Source of the DNA: Methanomicrobiales archaeon
Lineage (GTDB): Archaea > Halobacteriota > Methanomicrobia > Methanomicrobiales > JACTUA01
Assembly (NCBI GenBank): GCA_029907705.1
Contig: JARYLJ010000009.1
Span: 1-56,465, forward strand
Direction: 5' to 3'
DNA: 56,465 nt
The translations under genes and the position numbers were made by a program. Under the pieces are notes generated by a model. The model was given only the letters and a program-made list of their open reading frames with translations, made no database searches and had not been told where the DNA came from. Positions 27,553-35,881 of this stretch are shown piece by piece. The number at the start of each line of letters is the position of its first letter. The first letter of the stretch is position 1.

Positions 27553-29652
27553 TTGGCACGTGCACGGGGCGAGGCAGTGAGCGATATCCGCGAGGAGTGG
27601 GCAGGGCTCCTGAAACGGCACTACAGGAAGCAGATCGGTGAACTCGAGCGGGAGTTCCCGCACCGGCGTTCCCTCTATCTCGATTACCGGCAGGTGGAGC
27701 GGTTCAGCCCTCACCTGGCAGACGAGCTCCTCGCCACTCCGGGGAAGGTGCTGGAGGACGTGCGGGACACGCTGGTCGCCGTCGGGAAGGTGAGGGAGGG
27801 CGAGCGGGACCGCATCAATATCCGGTTCACAAACCTCCCGCGGAGAGTCGCGATCCGGGACATCCGCGCGGAGCACATCAACCGGTTCGTCAGCGTGGAG
27901 GGGATCATCCGGAAGATCACAGAGGTGAGGCCGCGGATCGTGGAGGCGGTCTTCTCCTGCCAGAGCTGCCACCGGCTGCTGCCGCCGGAGCCCCAGGGGT
28001 TCGGACGATACCAGGAGCCCGATCAGTGCCCTTACTGCGAGCGGAAGACGAAGCTCTCCCTCATCCCCTCCAGATCGAGGTTCGTGGACAGCCAGAAGAT
28101 ACGGATACAGGAGTCACCGGAGGGCCTCAGGGGGGGCGAGCAGCCCCAGTCGCTCGATGTGGACGTGACCGACGACCTCACCGGCAACGTGGCCCCTGGC
28201 GACCGGGTCGTGCTGAACGGCATACTGCGCTCCACCCAGCGTGAGGTGAGGGGGATGAAGCACACGCTCTTCGACATCCATCTGGAGTGTAACTCGATCG
28301 AGATCGCGGAGAAGGAGTTCGAGGAGGTGGAGATCGCGGAGCAGGACGAGGAGGCGATCCGTGCGCTCGCCTCTGACCCGAACCTGAACCGGAAGATCGT
28401 GAACTCCATTGCGCCGACGATATACGGGAACGAGGAGGTGAAGGAGGCGATCGCGCTGCAGCTCTTCGGCGGTATCGCGAAGGAGATGCCGGACTCGAGC
28501 CATCTGCGCGGGGACATCCATATGCTCCTCGTGGGCGATCCCGGTATCGCGAAGAGCCAGCTGCTCCGGTACGTGGTGAAGATCTCCCCCCGCGGGATCT
28601 ACACGAGCGGCAAGTCCGCCACCTCCGCCGGCCTGACGGCGACCGCAGTGAAGGACGAGTTCGGAGACGGGAGGTGGACCCTCGAGGCGGGTGCCCTCGT
28701 CCTGGCGGACATGGGGATCGCGGCGGTGGACGAGCTGGACAAGATGCAGAAGGAGGACCGGAGCGCACTCCATGAGGCGATGGAGCAGCAATCGATCAGC
28801 ATCGCAAAGGCGGGCATCACCGCCACGCTGAAGTCGAGATGCGCACTCCTCGGCGCGGCGAACCCGAAGATGGGGAGGTTCGACCAGTGGGCGCCCATCG
28901 GAGAGCAGATCAATCTCCCGCCCTCGCTTCTCTCACGCTTCGACCTCATCTTCGTCATGACCGATCAGCCGGCGCAGGAGAGGGACGAGGCGATCGCGGA
29001 GCACATCCTGAAGGCGCACAGCGTGGGGGAGCTGATGGTGAGGCAGGAGAGGATGCCCACCGCCGGCATCACACAGGAGCAGATCAAGAAGGAGCTCGCA
29101 CCGGTGATGCCGGACATCGAACCCTCGCTGCTGAGAAAATACATCGCCTATGCAAAGAGGAACTCGTTCCCGATCCTCACACCGGATGCGAAGAGGGCGC
29201 TGGTCGAGTATTACCTCCGCCTCAGGGGTCTCGCCGATCCCTCGAAGCCCGTGCCTGTGACCGCACGTCAGCTGGAGGCGCTCGTCCGGCTCGCGGAGGC
29301 GAGTGCGAGGATGCGCCTATCCCAGTTTATCGAGATATCGGATGCGGAGCGTGTGATCCGGATCGTGGACGCCTGCCTGCGGCAGATCGCCTACGATCCG
29401 AAGAGCGGCATCTTCGATATCGACAAGATCGCCACCGGGATCACGAAACAGACGAGGGACCTGATCAGGACGATCAAGGAGGCGATCCGTTCGATTGGCG
29501 GCGACAGTGGAAACCGGGCCCCGATCGAGAAGGTGGTGGAGACGGTCGCCTCACAGGGCTTCGAGAAGGATAAGGTGAGGCGGCAGATCGAGGAGCTGAT
29601 CAGGCACGGGGAGGCGATCGAGCCCAGGCACGGGATAATCCAGCTCATATGA
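27553..29652 (+). CDS. mcm: Replicative helicase MCM
   Basis: MCM is the hexameric replicative DNA helicase. The 699-residue product has the N-terminal OB/zinc region with C136, C139, C159, C162 (CQSC ... CPYC). The AAA+ core follows with Walker A GDPGIAKS (328-335), Walker B ending D393-E394, SGKSATSAGLTA, and the arginine-finger SRFD (461-464). A C-terminal winged helix is present. The start is TTG 27553, supported by GGGTGATC about 5 nt upstream, which overlaps the rfcS stop; GTG 27577 is an alternative. The rfcS-mcm pair couples clamp loading and unwinding. Confidence 0.96.
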   Translation: MARARGEAVSDIREEWAGLLKRHYRKQIGELEREFPHRRSLYLDYRQVERFSPHLADELLATPGKVLEDVRDTLVAVGKVREGERDRINIRFTNLPRRVAIRDIRAEHINRFVSVEGIIRKITEVRPRIVEAVFSCQSCHRLLPPEPQGFGRYQEPDQCPYCERKTKLSLIPSRSRFVDSQKIRIQESPEGLRGGEQPQSLDVDVTDDLTGNVAPGDRVVLNGILRSTQREVRGMKHTLFDIHLECNSIEIAEKEFEEVEIAEQDEEAIRALASDPNLNRKIVNSIAPTIYGNEEVKEAIALQLFGGIAKEMPDSSHLRGDIHMLLVGDPGIAKSQLLRYVVKISPRGIYTSGKSATSAGLTATAVKDEFGDGRWTLEAGALVLADMGIAAVDELDKMQKEDRSALHEAMEQQSISIAKAGITATLKSRCALLGAANPKMGRFDQWAPIGEQINLPPSLLSRFDLIFVMTDQPAQERDEAIAEHILKAHSVGELMVRQERMPTAGITQEQIKKELAPVMPDIEPSLLRKYIAYAKRNSFPILTPDAKRALVEYYLRLRGLADPSKPVPVTARQLEALVRLAEASARMRLSQFIEISDAERVIRIVDACLRQIAYDPKSGIFDIDKIATGITKQTRDLIRTIKEAIRSIGGDSGNRAPIEKVVETVASQGFEKDKVRRQIEELIRHGEAIEPRHGIIQLI

Positions 29653-29663
29653 GCGATCGCATC

Positions 29664-29674
29664 TTTATTTTTAC
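29664..29674 (+). promoter_or_regulatory. TATA box of the MptD-like gene, possibly also mcm terminator
   Basis: TTTATTTTTAC lies 19-29 nt upstream of ATG 29693, which predicts a leaderless or nearly leaderless transcript. Its T run also lies only 12 nt past the mcm stop and could end mcm transcripts. Confidence 0.5.
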
Positions 29675-29692
29675 ATCCCCAAGCTCTTCTGC

Positions 29693-30025
29693 ATGACCAC
29701 CGAAGGGGAGGAGGCGGCATTCGAGGCCGGCATCAAGCTGGGAGCGCTCTACCACCAGTGGGTCGGCACCCCGATCTCGAAGGAGACCGCCGATACCGTG
29801 GAGAGGGCGATCGAAAGGAGCGTATCGCTCCAGCCTCATGTCGTGGAGACGGCGGTACGCCTGCGGCGCGAGCTGATGGTGCCGAACCGGTTTGGATATA
29901 CAGAGCTTCGCGGTGAGATGTTCGATGTCCGGATCGTCACGAGAGTGGGAAACGCGGTCTGCCACGCGACCCTCTCACTCGAGGATGGATATCCGATGAT
30001 GCAGATCACGGAGATCGGGCGGTGA
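29693..30025 (+). CDS. mptD: Dihydroneopterin aldolase, archaeal MptD type (probable)
   Basis: The 110-residue protein resembles the archaeal MptD family, which splits 7,8-dihydroneopterin to the hydroxymethyl-pterin used in tetrahydromethanopterin synthesis. The family-like segments are FEAGIKLGALYHQWVGTPIS, FGYTELRGEMFDV and the final YPMMQITEI. No catalytic residue can be confirmed by eye. It has its own TATA box and precedes a TatD-like hydrolase by 75 nt on the same strand. The assignment is from remembered family pattern, hence moderate confidence. Confidence 0.68.
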   Translation: MTTEGEEAAFEAGIKLGALYHQWVGTPISKETADTVERAIERSVSLQPHVVETAVRLRRELMVPNRFGYTELRGEMFDVRIVTRVGNAVCHATLSLEDGYPMMQITEIGR

Positions 30026-30100
30026 CCGGATGAGGGGGAGGTGGCGGCGAGGAGACGGACCAGGCGGATGCCGCGCCTGCAGGGGCGGCGGAGGTGAACG

Positions 30101-30928
30101 ATGAAGCCGCTGAGGCGGCCGATCACCGACGATCATATCCATATCGACCCCTGGAACGGCCGTGGCCTGGAGGCAGCGAAGGATTTCAGGCGTGCGGGCG
30201 GCACACACATGATGCTGGTGACGAAGCCCTCCTGGTCCTGCGGCATCATCCCCTCGAGCGGCAGGGACTTCGGGGAGGTCTTCGGGAGGACGCTCTCGGT
30301 AGCGGCACAGGTGGAGGCGATCGGCATCCGCGTATATCCGGTGCTGGGGGTACATCCGGCAGAGATCACCCGTCTGCAGCAGGCGATGACCCTAGATGCG
30401 GCGAAGCAGGTGATGATGGATGCACTCGATCTCGCCGCCCGCCACGTGGAGGAGGGAGAGGCGGTCGCCCTGAAGAGCGGCCGGCCGCACTACCAGGTGG
30501 AGAAGGAGGTGCTGGATGCCTCGAACGAGGTGCTCCGCCACGCACTCGTCCTCTCGGGCGAGTTGGGCTGCGCCCTCCAGATCCATGCGGAGAGCGGCGC
30601 CTGCGAGGACATCGCCGCGATGGCGAAGATGGCAGGCATCCCCGTCACCAGGGTGGTGAAGCACTTCGCCATCCCGGAGACGCCGCTCGTCCCCTCGCTC
30701 ATCGCGAGGCATGAGGAGATCCCCCTCCTCTGTTCGGCGGGAGTGCAGTTCATGATGGAGAGCGATTACATGGACGAAAACAGCAGGCCGGGCGCCGTTA
30801 TGGGGCCGAAATCGGTCCCCAGGAACACACTCCAGCTCCTCGCGAAGGGGGTGATGACAGAGGAGGATGCGTACCGCATCCATGTGAAGACGCCTGCCCG
30901 GGTCTACGGCGTGGAGATCGGACTCTGA
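30101..30928 (+). CDS. TatD-related metal-dependent hydrolase
   Basis: The 275-residue protein is a TIM-barrel hydrolase of the amidohydrolase/TatD group. Metal ligands are visible as DDHIHID (His12, His14), a glutamate in the middle (EAVALKSGRPHYQ region), QIHAESG and VVKHF, and a late Asp region (ESDYMDEN). TatD proteins are often nucleases, but the archaeal branch is functionally undefined. A strong GGAGGTGA site lies 3 nt before ATG 30101. It probably shares a transcript with the MptD-like gene. Confidence 0.82.
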   Translation: MKPLRRPITDDHIHIDPWNGRGLEAAKDFRRAGGTHMMLVTKPSWSCGIIPSSGRDFGEVFGRTLSVAAQVEAIGIRVYPVLGVHPAEITRLQQAMTLDAAKQVMMDALDLAARHVEEGEAVALKSGRPHYQVEKEVLDASNEVLRHALVLSGELGCALQIHAESGACEDIAAMAKMAGIPVTRVVKHFAIPETPLVPSLIARHEEIPLLCSAGVQFMMESDYMDENSRPGAVMGPKSVPRNTLQLLAKGVMTEEDAYRIHVKTPARVYGVEIGL

Positions 30929-30972
30929 CCACTCCTGCAGTTATTTTATTGCTTCGGACAAATTAGATCACG

Positions 30973-31266
30973 ATGTTTCTGAAGGTGCACCACATGCAGA
31001 GTGGTGAGGAGATCGTGGCGGTCTGCGACATCGAGCTGATGAACAGGAGGCTCCTCTACGGAGACGTGGAGATCGAGATCAGCCGCAGATTCTTCGGCGA
31101 GCGGACCGCGAGCGAGGAGGAGGTGAGGGAGGCGATGAAGAATGCTGCATTCATCAATCTCTTCGGGGAGAGGGCGCTCTCCGTCGCCAGATCCCTCGAC
31201 CTGGTCGATGAGAGCGGCTGCATCAGGATCGAGGGCGTGCCACACGCACAGATATTCAGGATCTGA
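30973..31266 (+). CDS. DUF424 family protein
   Basis: The 97-residue product matches the archaeal DUF424 pattern: SGEEIVAVCDIEL at the start, a central acidic helix, INLFGERALSVA and the terminal GVPHAQIF. The family has no established function. A TATA-like TTATTTTATT (30945-30954) lies about 24 nt upstream. It is the first gene of a tightly packed run and precedes nmd3 by 3 nt, a common archaeal pairing that suggests a role in ribosome biogenesis or translation. Confidence 0.8.
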   Translation: MFLKVHHMQSGEEIVAVCDIELMNRRLLYGDVEIEISRRFFGERTASEEEVREAMKNAAFINLFGERALSVARSLDLVDESGCIRIEGVPHAQIFRI

Positions 31267-31269
31267 CAT

Positions 31270-32307
31270 ATGCAGATAAAGGAGTCCTTCTGTCCACGGT
31301 GCGGCCGGCCCTCTGTCGGGCCATGCCCGGTCTGCGCCTCGGGCGAGGCGCCGGCGATCTCGTTCCAGCAGAGGGCCGAGTGTATCCGGTGCCCGGTCTG
31401 CGGCATGATCCGAAAGCAGGGCGGATGGAGGTGGGCAGAGGAGAAGGAGACGATCGCGGAGAGGCTCGCCGAGTCTGCGGTCGTCTTCCACCCGATGGTG
31501 GAGGATCGGGAGATCTCCATCAGCTGCCAGGAGAGGAGTTCCAACCGGACCCTCTGCGAGATCCATGCGAGAGGAATGCTGCGTGGTGCACCAGTGGAGG
31601 CGTCAGGCGAGGTGGAGATCGTCTGGAGGAAGGAGCTCTGCACCCGCTGCAGCCGGAGGAGCGGGGGCTACTACGAGGGGGTGGTCCAGGTGCGTGCGAG
31701 CCGTCGTGCGTGCACCCCCTACGAGCACGCGGTCGCACTCGGGATCGCGGAGAGCGCCGAGTCCTCGCTCCAGGAGTCGGGGGATACGCTCTCCTTCATC
31801 CTGAGAACCGAGGAGGTGCATGGGGCCCTCGATATCGTGGTGGGGACGCAGTCGCTGGGCAGGCTCATCGCCTCGCGTATCGTGGACCGTCTCGGTGGTA
31901 CGTACCGGAGCCATCCGAAGCTCGTCGGTGAGAAGAACGGCATCCCCATCTACCGTGTCACCTATGTGATCAGGCTCCCCTTCTACCAGAAGGGGGACGT
32001 GATCGAGGCAGAGGGGCATTACTCCGAGATCCGTGAGTCCGGTGCGAAGAACGTGACGCTCTTCGACCTGGAGACCGGACGCACCCGCGTCTCGCCGCAG
32101 GAGGAGACATGGAGGCTCGTGGGCAATGTCAGGGAGGCCCAACATGCCCTGATCGCCTTCAGGGAGAGAGATATCGTAGGGATCATCGAACCGGCGACAG
32201 GCATCACGAGGGAGATCAGGGCGGTGAATTGGCTCGAAGAGCAGCCGGGGGAGGCGATCAGGGTGATCGTGGACCTAGAGCGCGAGACCCTCGTCGTGGT
32301 GGGGTGA
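31270..32307 (+). CDS. NMD3-like ribosomal large-subunit factor
   Basis: Archaeal homologue of the eukaryotic 60S export adaptor NMD3; the archaeal role is thought to lie in 50S maturation or quality control. The 345-residue product starts with paired zinc knuckles (CPRCG at 8-12, CPVC at 19-22, CIRCPVCG near 37-44) and a further CTRC at about 119-122. Beta-rich domains follow, including a conserved DIVVGTQSLGR and GTYRSHPKLVGEKNG. It overlaps nothing but lies 3 nt after the DUF424 gene, and its stop shares bases with the ribosome site of the next gene. Confidence 0.88.
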   Translation: MQIKESFCPRCGRPSVGPCPVCASGEAPAISFQQRAECIRCPVCGMIRKQGGWRWAEEKETIAERLAESAVVFHPMVEDREISISCQERSSNRTLCEIHARGMLRGAPVEASGEVEIVWRKELCTRCSRRSGGYYEGVVQVRASRRACTPYEHAVALGIAESAESSLQESGDTLSFILRTEEVHGALDIVVGTQSLGRLIASRIVDRLGGTYRSHPKLVGEKNGIPIYRVTYVIRLPFYQKGDVIEAEGHYSEIRESGAKNVTLFDLETGRTRVSPQEETWRLVGNVREAQHALIAFRERDIVGIIEPATGITREIRAVNWLEEQPGEAIRVIVDLERETLVVVG

Positions 32308-32309
32308 GC

Positions 32310-33188
32310 ATGAGGGTGAGGGCGCTGCCGGCAGAAACGCTCCCCTCGTTGGGCTGCTGCGAATGGCGCGACCCATCGAGGCGAATCCACGTCTGCGGGG
32401 GCACCGCCTATGTCCCTGTGCGCGAGGGCCACTCCTTCGATCTCCAGCTCCCCGAGAGGGCGCCCTACCGGGGGAGGGGATACCAGAGGCTCGGAGACCT
32501 CCTGCTGATCCATGGAGAAATGCCATCGGAGGCCGATCTACATACCCTCGCCGCATGGGAGAGGCCGCGGGGGATCCTCTGGATCAGGGGGATCGAGGGC
32601 GAGATGAGAACGCCACAGGCAGAGGTGCTCTGGGGCGAGTGCGGGGAGGTCTCTGTCACCGAACACGGCTGCCATTATATACTGGATCCGACGAGAGTGA
32701 TGTTCGCCTGTGGAAACCGGGAGGAGAGACACAGGATGGCCTCGTTCGTGCGCCAAAGCGGGAGGGAGGAGAGGGTCGCCGACATGTGTGCAGGGATCGG
32801 CTACTTCACCATACCGATGGCGCTCGCCGGCGCCCGGGTGCATGCGATGGAGCTCTCGCCTGCCGCTTTCTTCTACCTGCAACAGAACATCCGGAGGAAC
32901 CACGTCGATCACCGGGTGCAGGCAGCACAGGGGGACTGCCGGGAGCTCCTGGAAGGCGTATACGACCGTTTTGTCATCGGGCATTTCAATTCCCCCCGGT
33001 TCCTTTCCTGTGCCATGGCGCATGCGGAAAGAGGAAGCGTTCTTCACCTGCATATCTCCAGGGATGCGCGGGCGGAGGTCGTGAAGGTGCTGGAGGAGCA
33101 TGGCTTCGCCTTCGAGATCGCGGAGCGGCGGGTGAAGAAGTACTCGCCCGGCTGCTGGCACAGGGTGCTGGATGTGATGCTCCGATGA
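32310..33188 (+). CDS. Class I methyltransferase-fold tRNA enzyme, Taw2 (TYW2) / Trm5 family
   Basis: The 292-residue protein has a Rossmann domain with motif I ADMCAGIGYFTIPMA. Motif IV is IGHFNSPRF rather than the NLP seen in m1G37 methyltransferases. This favours Taw2, which transfers the 3-amino-3-carboxypropyl group from S-adenosylmethionine to imG-14 at G37 of tRNA-Phe in wybutosine-type base synthesis. Trm5 remains possible. ATG 32310 has GGGGTGAG directly upstream, overlapping the nmd3 stop. It overlaps coaBC by 4 nt. Confidence 0.72.
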   Translation: MRVRALPAETLPSLGCCEWRDPSRRIHVCGGTAYVPVREGHSFDLQLPERAPYRGRGYQRLGDLLLIHGEMPSEADLHTLAAWERPRGILWIRGIEGEMRTPQAEVLWGECGEVSVTEHGCHYILDPTRVMFACGNREERHRMASFVRQSGREERVADMCAGIGYFTIPMALAGARVHAMELSPAAFFYLQQNIRRNHVDHRVQAAQGDCRELLEGVYDRFVIGHFNSPRFLSCAMAHAERGSVLHLHISRDARAEVVKVLEEHGFAFEIAERRVKKYSPGCWHRVLDVMLR

Positions 33189-34318
33189 TGAGGACGCTGG
33201 AAGGGAGGTGCATCGTCCTCGGCGTCACCGGCAGCATCGCCGCCGTGGAGACGGTCCGACTGATCCACGCGCTCCGCAGGAGAGGGGCCGAGGTGCAGCC
33301 GGTGATGAGCCCGGCGGCGATGGGGATCGTCCACCCTGACGCGCTCACCTATGCGAGCGGGAGGGAGGCGATCACACGGTGCACCGGTAGGGTGGAGCAT
33401 GTCATGTACTGCGGCGAGGGGGGGTGCGCCGACCTCCTCCTCATCGCCCCCTGCACCGCGAACACGATCGGCAAGATCGCCGCCGGCATCGACGATACAC
33501 CGGTGACGACCTTCGCCACCACGGCGCTCGGCCACCGTATGCCCTTCGCGATCGCACCGGCGATGCACGGCAGCATGTATGCGCACCCGAAGGTGAAGGA
33601 GAACCTTCGTGCACTCGAATTGTGGGGGATCGATGTCATCGGACCCAGGATCGATGAGGGGAGGGCGAAGATCGCGGATACAGAGACGATCGTCCTGCAT
33701 GCGGAGCGGGCGCTCCTGCCGAAACCATTGAAGGGAAAGCGGGTGCTGGTCACCTCGGGTGCCTGCATGGAGGCGATCGACGATGTGCGGGTGCTGACCA
33801 CCCGTTCGACCGGGCAGATGGGGCGGGCACTCGCGCTCCATGCCTTCCGCCTCGGTGCGGAGGTGACCGTGGTCCACTCATCGCGTTTCCCCTGCGTCAG
33901 GAATGTGTACGCCTCTTCTGCCATGGAGATGCACCGGGAAGTAATCCGCCTGATGGAGGAGGAGTCCTTCGATATCTATGCGAGCGCCGCCGCGATCTCG
34001 GACTTCATCCCCCTCCGCAGGGAGGGGAAGCTCCCGGGCGATCGGGAGGTGGATATCCACCTCGATCCGGCACCGAAGCTCCTGCGGGAGGTGGCGGACC
34101 GTTTCCATCCTATCATAATCGCGTTCAAGCTGGGGTGGAACGAGATGGCGCGTGCGGGGGAGATGCTCCGGCAGGGCATCCGTATGGTGGTGGTGAACAC
34201 GCCTTATGAGATGGGTGCGGAGGGCGGAGAGTTCGCGATCCTTACGGAGGAGGGGGAGGAGCGGGTGCACGGGACGAAGGAGGAGGTGGCCGCGGCGATA
34301 TGGCAAAGGTTGCGGTAG
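33185..34318 (+). CDS. coaBC: Bifunctional phosphopantothenoylcysteine decarboxylase / phosphopantothenate-cysteine ligase
   Basis: CoaBC makes 4'-phosphopantetheine from 4'-phosphopantothenate and cysteine. The 377-residue product has the N-terminal flavoprotein decarboxylase (GVTGSIAAVETVRL, PCTANTIGKIAAGIDD, IAPAMHGSMY). The C-terminal ligase follows (KRVLVTSGACMEAIDDVRVLT, STGQMGRALA, ASAAISDFIP). The start overlaps the previous stop as ATGA. The following two genes make phosphopantothenate, so the run encodes pantoate-to-phosphopantetheine conversion in reverse gene order. Confidence 0.95.
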   Translation: MMRTLEGRCIVLGVTGSIAAVETVRLIHALRRRGAEVQPVMSPAAMGIVHPDALTYASGREAITRCTGRVEHVMYCGEGGCADLLLIAPCTANTIGKIAAGIDDTPVTTFATTALGHRMPFAIAPAMHGSMYAHPKVKENLRALELWGIDVIGPRIDEGRAKIADTETIVLHAERALLPKPLKGKRVLVTSGACMEAIDDVRVLTTRSTGQMGRALALHAFRLGAEVTVVHSSRFPCVRNVYASSAMEMHREVIRLMEEESFDIYASAAAISDFIPLRREGKLPGDREVDIHLDPAPKLLREVADRFHPIIIAFKLGWNEMARAGEMLRQGIRMVVVNTPYEMGAEGGEFAILTEEGEERVHGTKEEVAAAIWQRLR

Positions 34319-35160
34319 CCTTCTCCCCCGGGCACATCAGCGGATACTTCAGGCGCATCGAGGGCGATCGCATGGAGAGCACCGGCAGCATGGGGGCGGG
34401 CGTGGTCATCACGGAAGGGGTCCGCTCCCTCGTCAGGGCATCGGAGAGGCGCGGGGTGGAGATCCGGGTGCTGGACGGCGAGAGGATGAGCGTCACACAT
34501 GGTTCGCCCCCGCTCGAATATGCGATGGAACGGCTCGGTGTGCATGCACGGATCACCACCGAGTGCCGCCTCCCCATCGGTGCCGGCTTCGGACTCTCCG
34601 CTGCTTCCCTCCTCTCCTCGATCACCGCGATCTCCGCCCTCTTCTCGCTCGATCTCTCGCAGGAGGAGATCGCATGCCTCGCCCACGAGTCGGAGCTGGT
34701 TCACCGCACAGGACTCGGGGACGTGGCCGCGTGTACCGGCGGCGGCCTCGCCTGCCGAAGGGGTGCAGGCATCCACGCCACGATCGATCGCTGCTTTCCG
34801 GACGAGACGATCCATGCCCTCTCACTCGGCCCCATCCCCACCCGCGAGATCCTCTCCTCGGAGGAGAGGATGCGGCGGATCGGAGAGGCATATCCGGGGC
34901 GTTGTCCGCGCGATCTCTACGATTTCGTTGCGCTTTCGCGAGGATTCGCGGAGCGGAGCGGCCTTCTGACCCCGGACTTGAGGCATATACTCGCCCGCTG
35001 CGACGAATGCGGCATTCCTGCCAGTATGACGATGCTCGGCGAGGGAATCTTCGCGCTGGGCGGGGATGCGGGGACATTCCTCGCGGAGTTCGGATCCTGC
35101 TGGCACCTCCGTATCGCGAAGGAGGGTTTTGGTGCGGCGGAGGTGCAGGATGATCCCTGA
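34300..35160 (+). CDS. Pantoate kinase (archaeal GHMP kinase)
   Basis: Archaeal pantoate kinase phosphorylates pantoate to 4-phosphopantoate, replacing bacterial PanC/CoaA order. The 286-residue GHMP-family protein shows the N-terminal SPGHISGYF, STGSMGAGVV, the ATP-loop PIGAGFGLSAAS and a late GEGIFALGG. It overlaps coaBC by 19 nt and is followed by the dedicated phosphopantothenate synthetase, which strongly supports the assignment. Confidence 0.92.
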   Translation: MAKVAVAFSPGHISGYFRRIEGDRMESTGSMGAGVVITEGVRSLVRASERRGVEIRVLDGERMSVTHGSPPLEYAMERLGVHARITTECRLPIGAGFGLSAASLLSSITAISALFSLDLSQEEIACLAHESELVHRTGLGDVAACTGGGLACRRGAGIHATIDRCFPDETIHALSLGPIPTREILSSEERMRRIGEAYPGRCPRDLYDFVALSRGFAERSGLLTPDLRHILARCDECGIPASMTMLGEGIFALGGDAGTFLAEFGSCWHLRIAKEGFGAAEVQDDP

Positions 35161-35881
35161 GGACCACCCGCGATACCGCTCCCTGAAGGTGAGGGAGCGC
35201 CTCGCCGCATGCGCGAAGGCAGGGATTGTCACCCTCGAGGGGCTGACCGCCCACGGGAGGGGCGAGGCCTTCGACTATCTGCTGGGGGAGAGGACGACGG
35301 AGAGTGCGCTCCTTGCGGAGCGGTGTGCCGCCGCCCTCATCAGGACCTCAAAGAGACCCGTGCTCTCGGTGAACGGGAATACGGCGGCACTCGCGGCCCG
35401 GGAGATCAGGGAGCTCCAGCAGGCGACGTCCATCGCGGTGGAGGTGAACCTCTTCCACCGGACCGAGGAGAGGGTCGAACGGATCGAGGCGCTCCTCAGG
35501 GGTGCCGGGGTGGAGGTGCTCACCGGCAGGGCGGAGCCGCTCCTCCCGCTCTCCCATGCGCGTGCATACTGCCTGAGGGAGGGCATATACGCGGCCGATA
35601 CCATCCTGGTCCCGCTGGAGGATGGAGACAGGTGCGAGGCACTCGTCGGCATGGGCAAGCGCGTGATCGCGGTCGACCTGAACCCGCTCTCGAGGACTTC
35701 CAGATGCGCGACGCTCACCATCGTGGACGAGCTGACGCGGGCACTTCCCGAGATCGCGAGCGCATCGCGGACGATGGGCACGGACGAGATGCGCCATCTC
35801 TCCTCCGCAATCGACAACAGGCGCTTCCTCAGGGAGGCGCTCGCGGAGATGAACAGGAGGCTGATTCATGCTCTGGATTGA
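35150..35881 (+). CDS. 4-phosphopantoate--beta-alanine ligase (phosphopantothenate synthetase, DUF137)
   Basis: The enzyme joins 4-phosphopantoate and beta-alanine with ATP to 4'-phosphopantothenate. The 243-residue product shows the family start IPEDHPRYRSLKVRERL, SVNGNTAALA, EVNLFHRTEERV and VDLNPLSRTSR. ATG 35150 overlaps the pantoate kinase stop by 11 nt. It then overlaps the second RFC gene by 14 nt, so CoA synthesis and clamp loader genes are translationally interleaved. Confidence 0.93.
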   Translation: MIPEDHPRYRSLKVRERLAACAKAGIVTLEGLTAHGRGEAFDYLLGERTTESALLAERCAAALIRTSKRPVLSVNGNTAALAAREIRELQQATSIAVEVNLFHRTEERVERIEALLRGAGVEVLTGRAEPLLPLSHARAYCLREGIYAADTILVPLEDGDRCEALVGMGKRVIAVDLNPLSRTSRCATLTIVDELTRALPEIASASRTMGTDEMRHLSSAIDNRRFLREALAEMNRRLIHALD

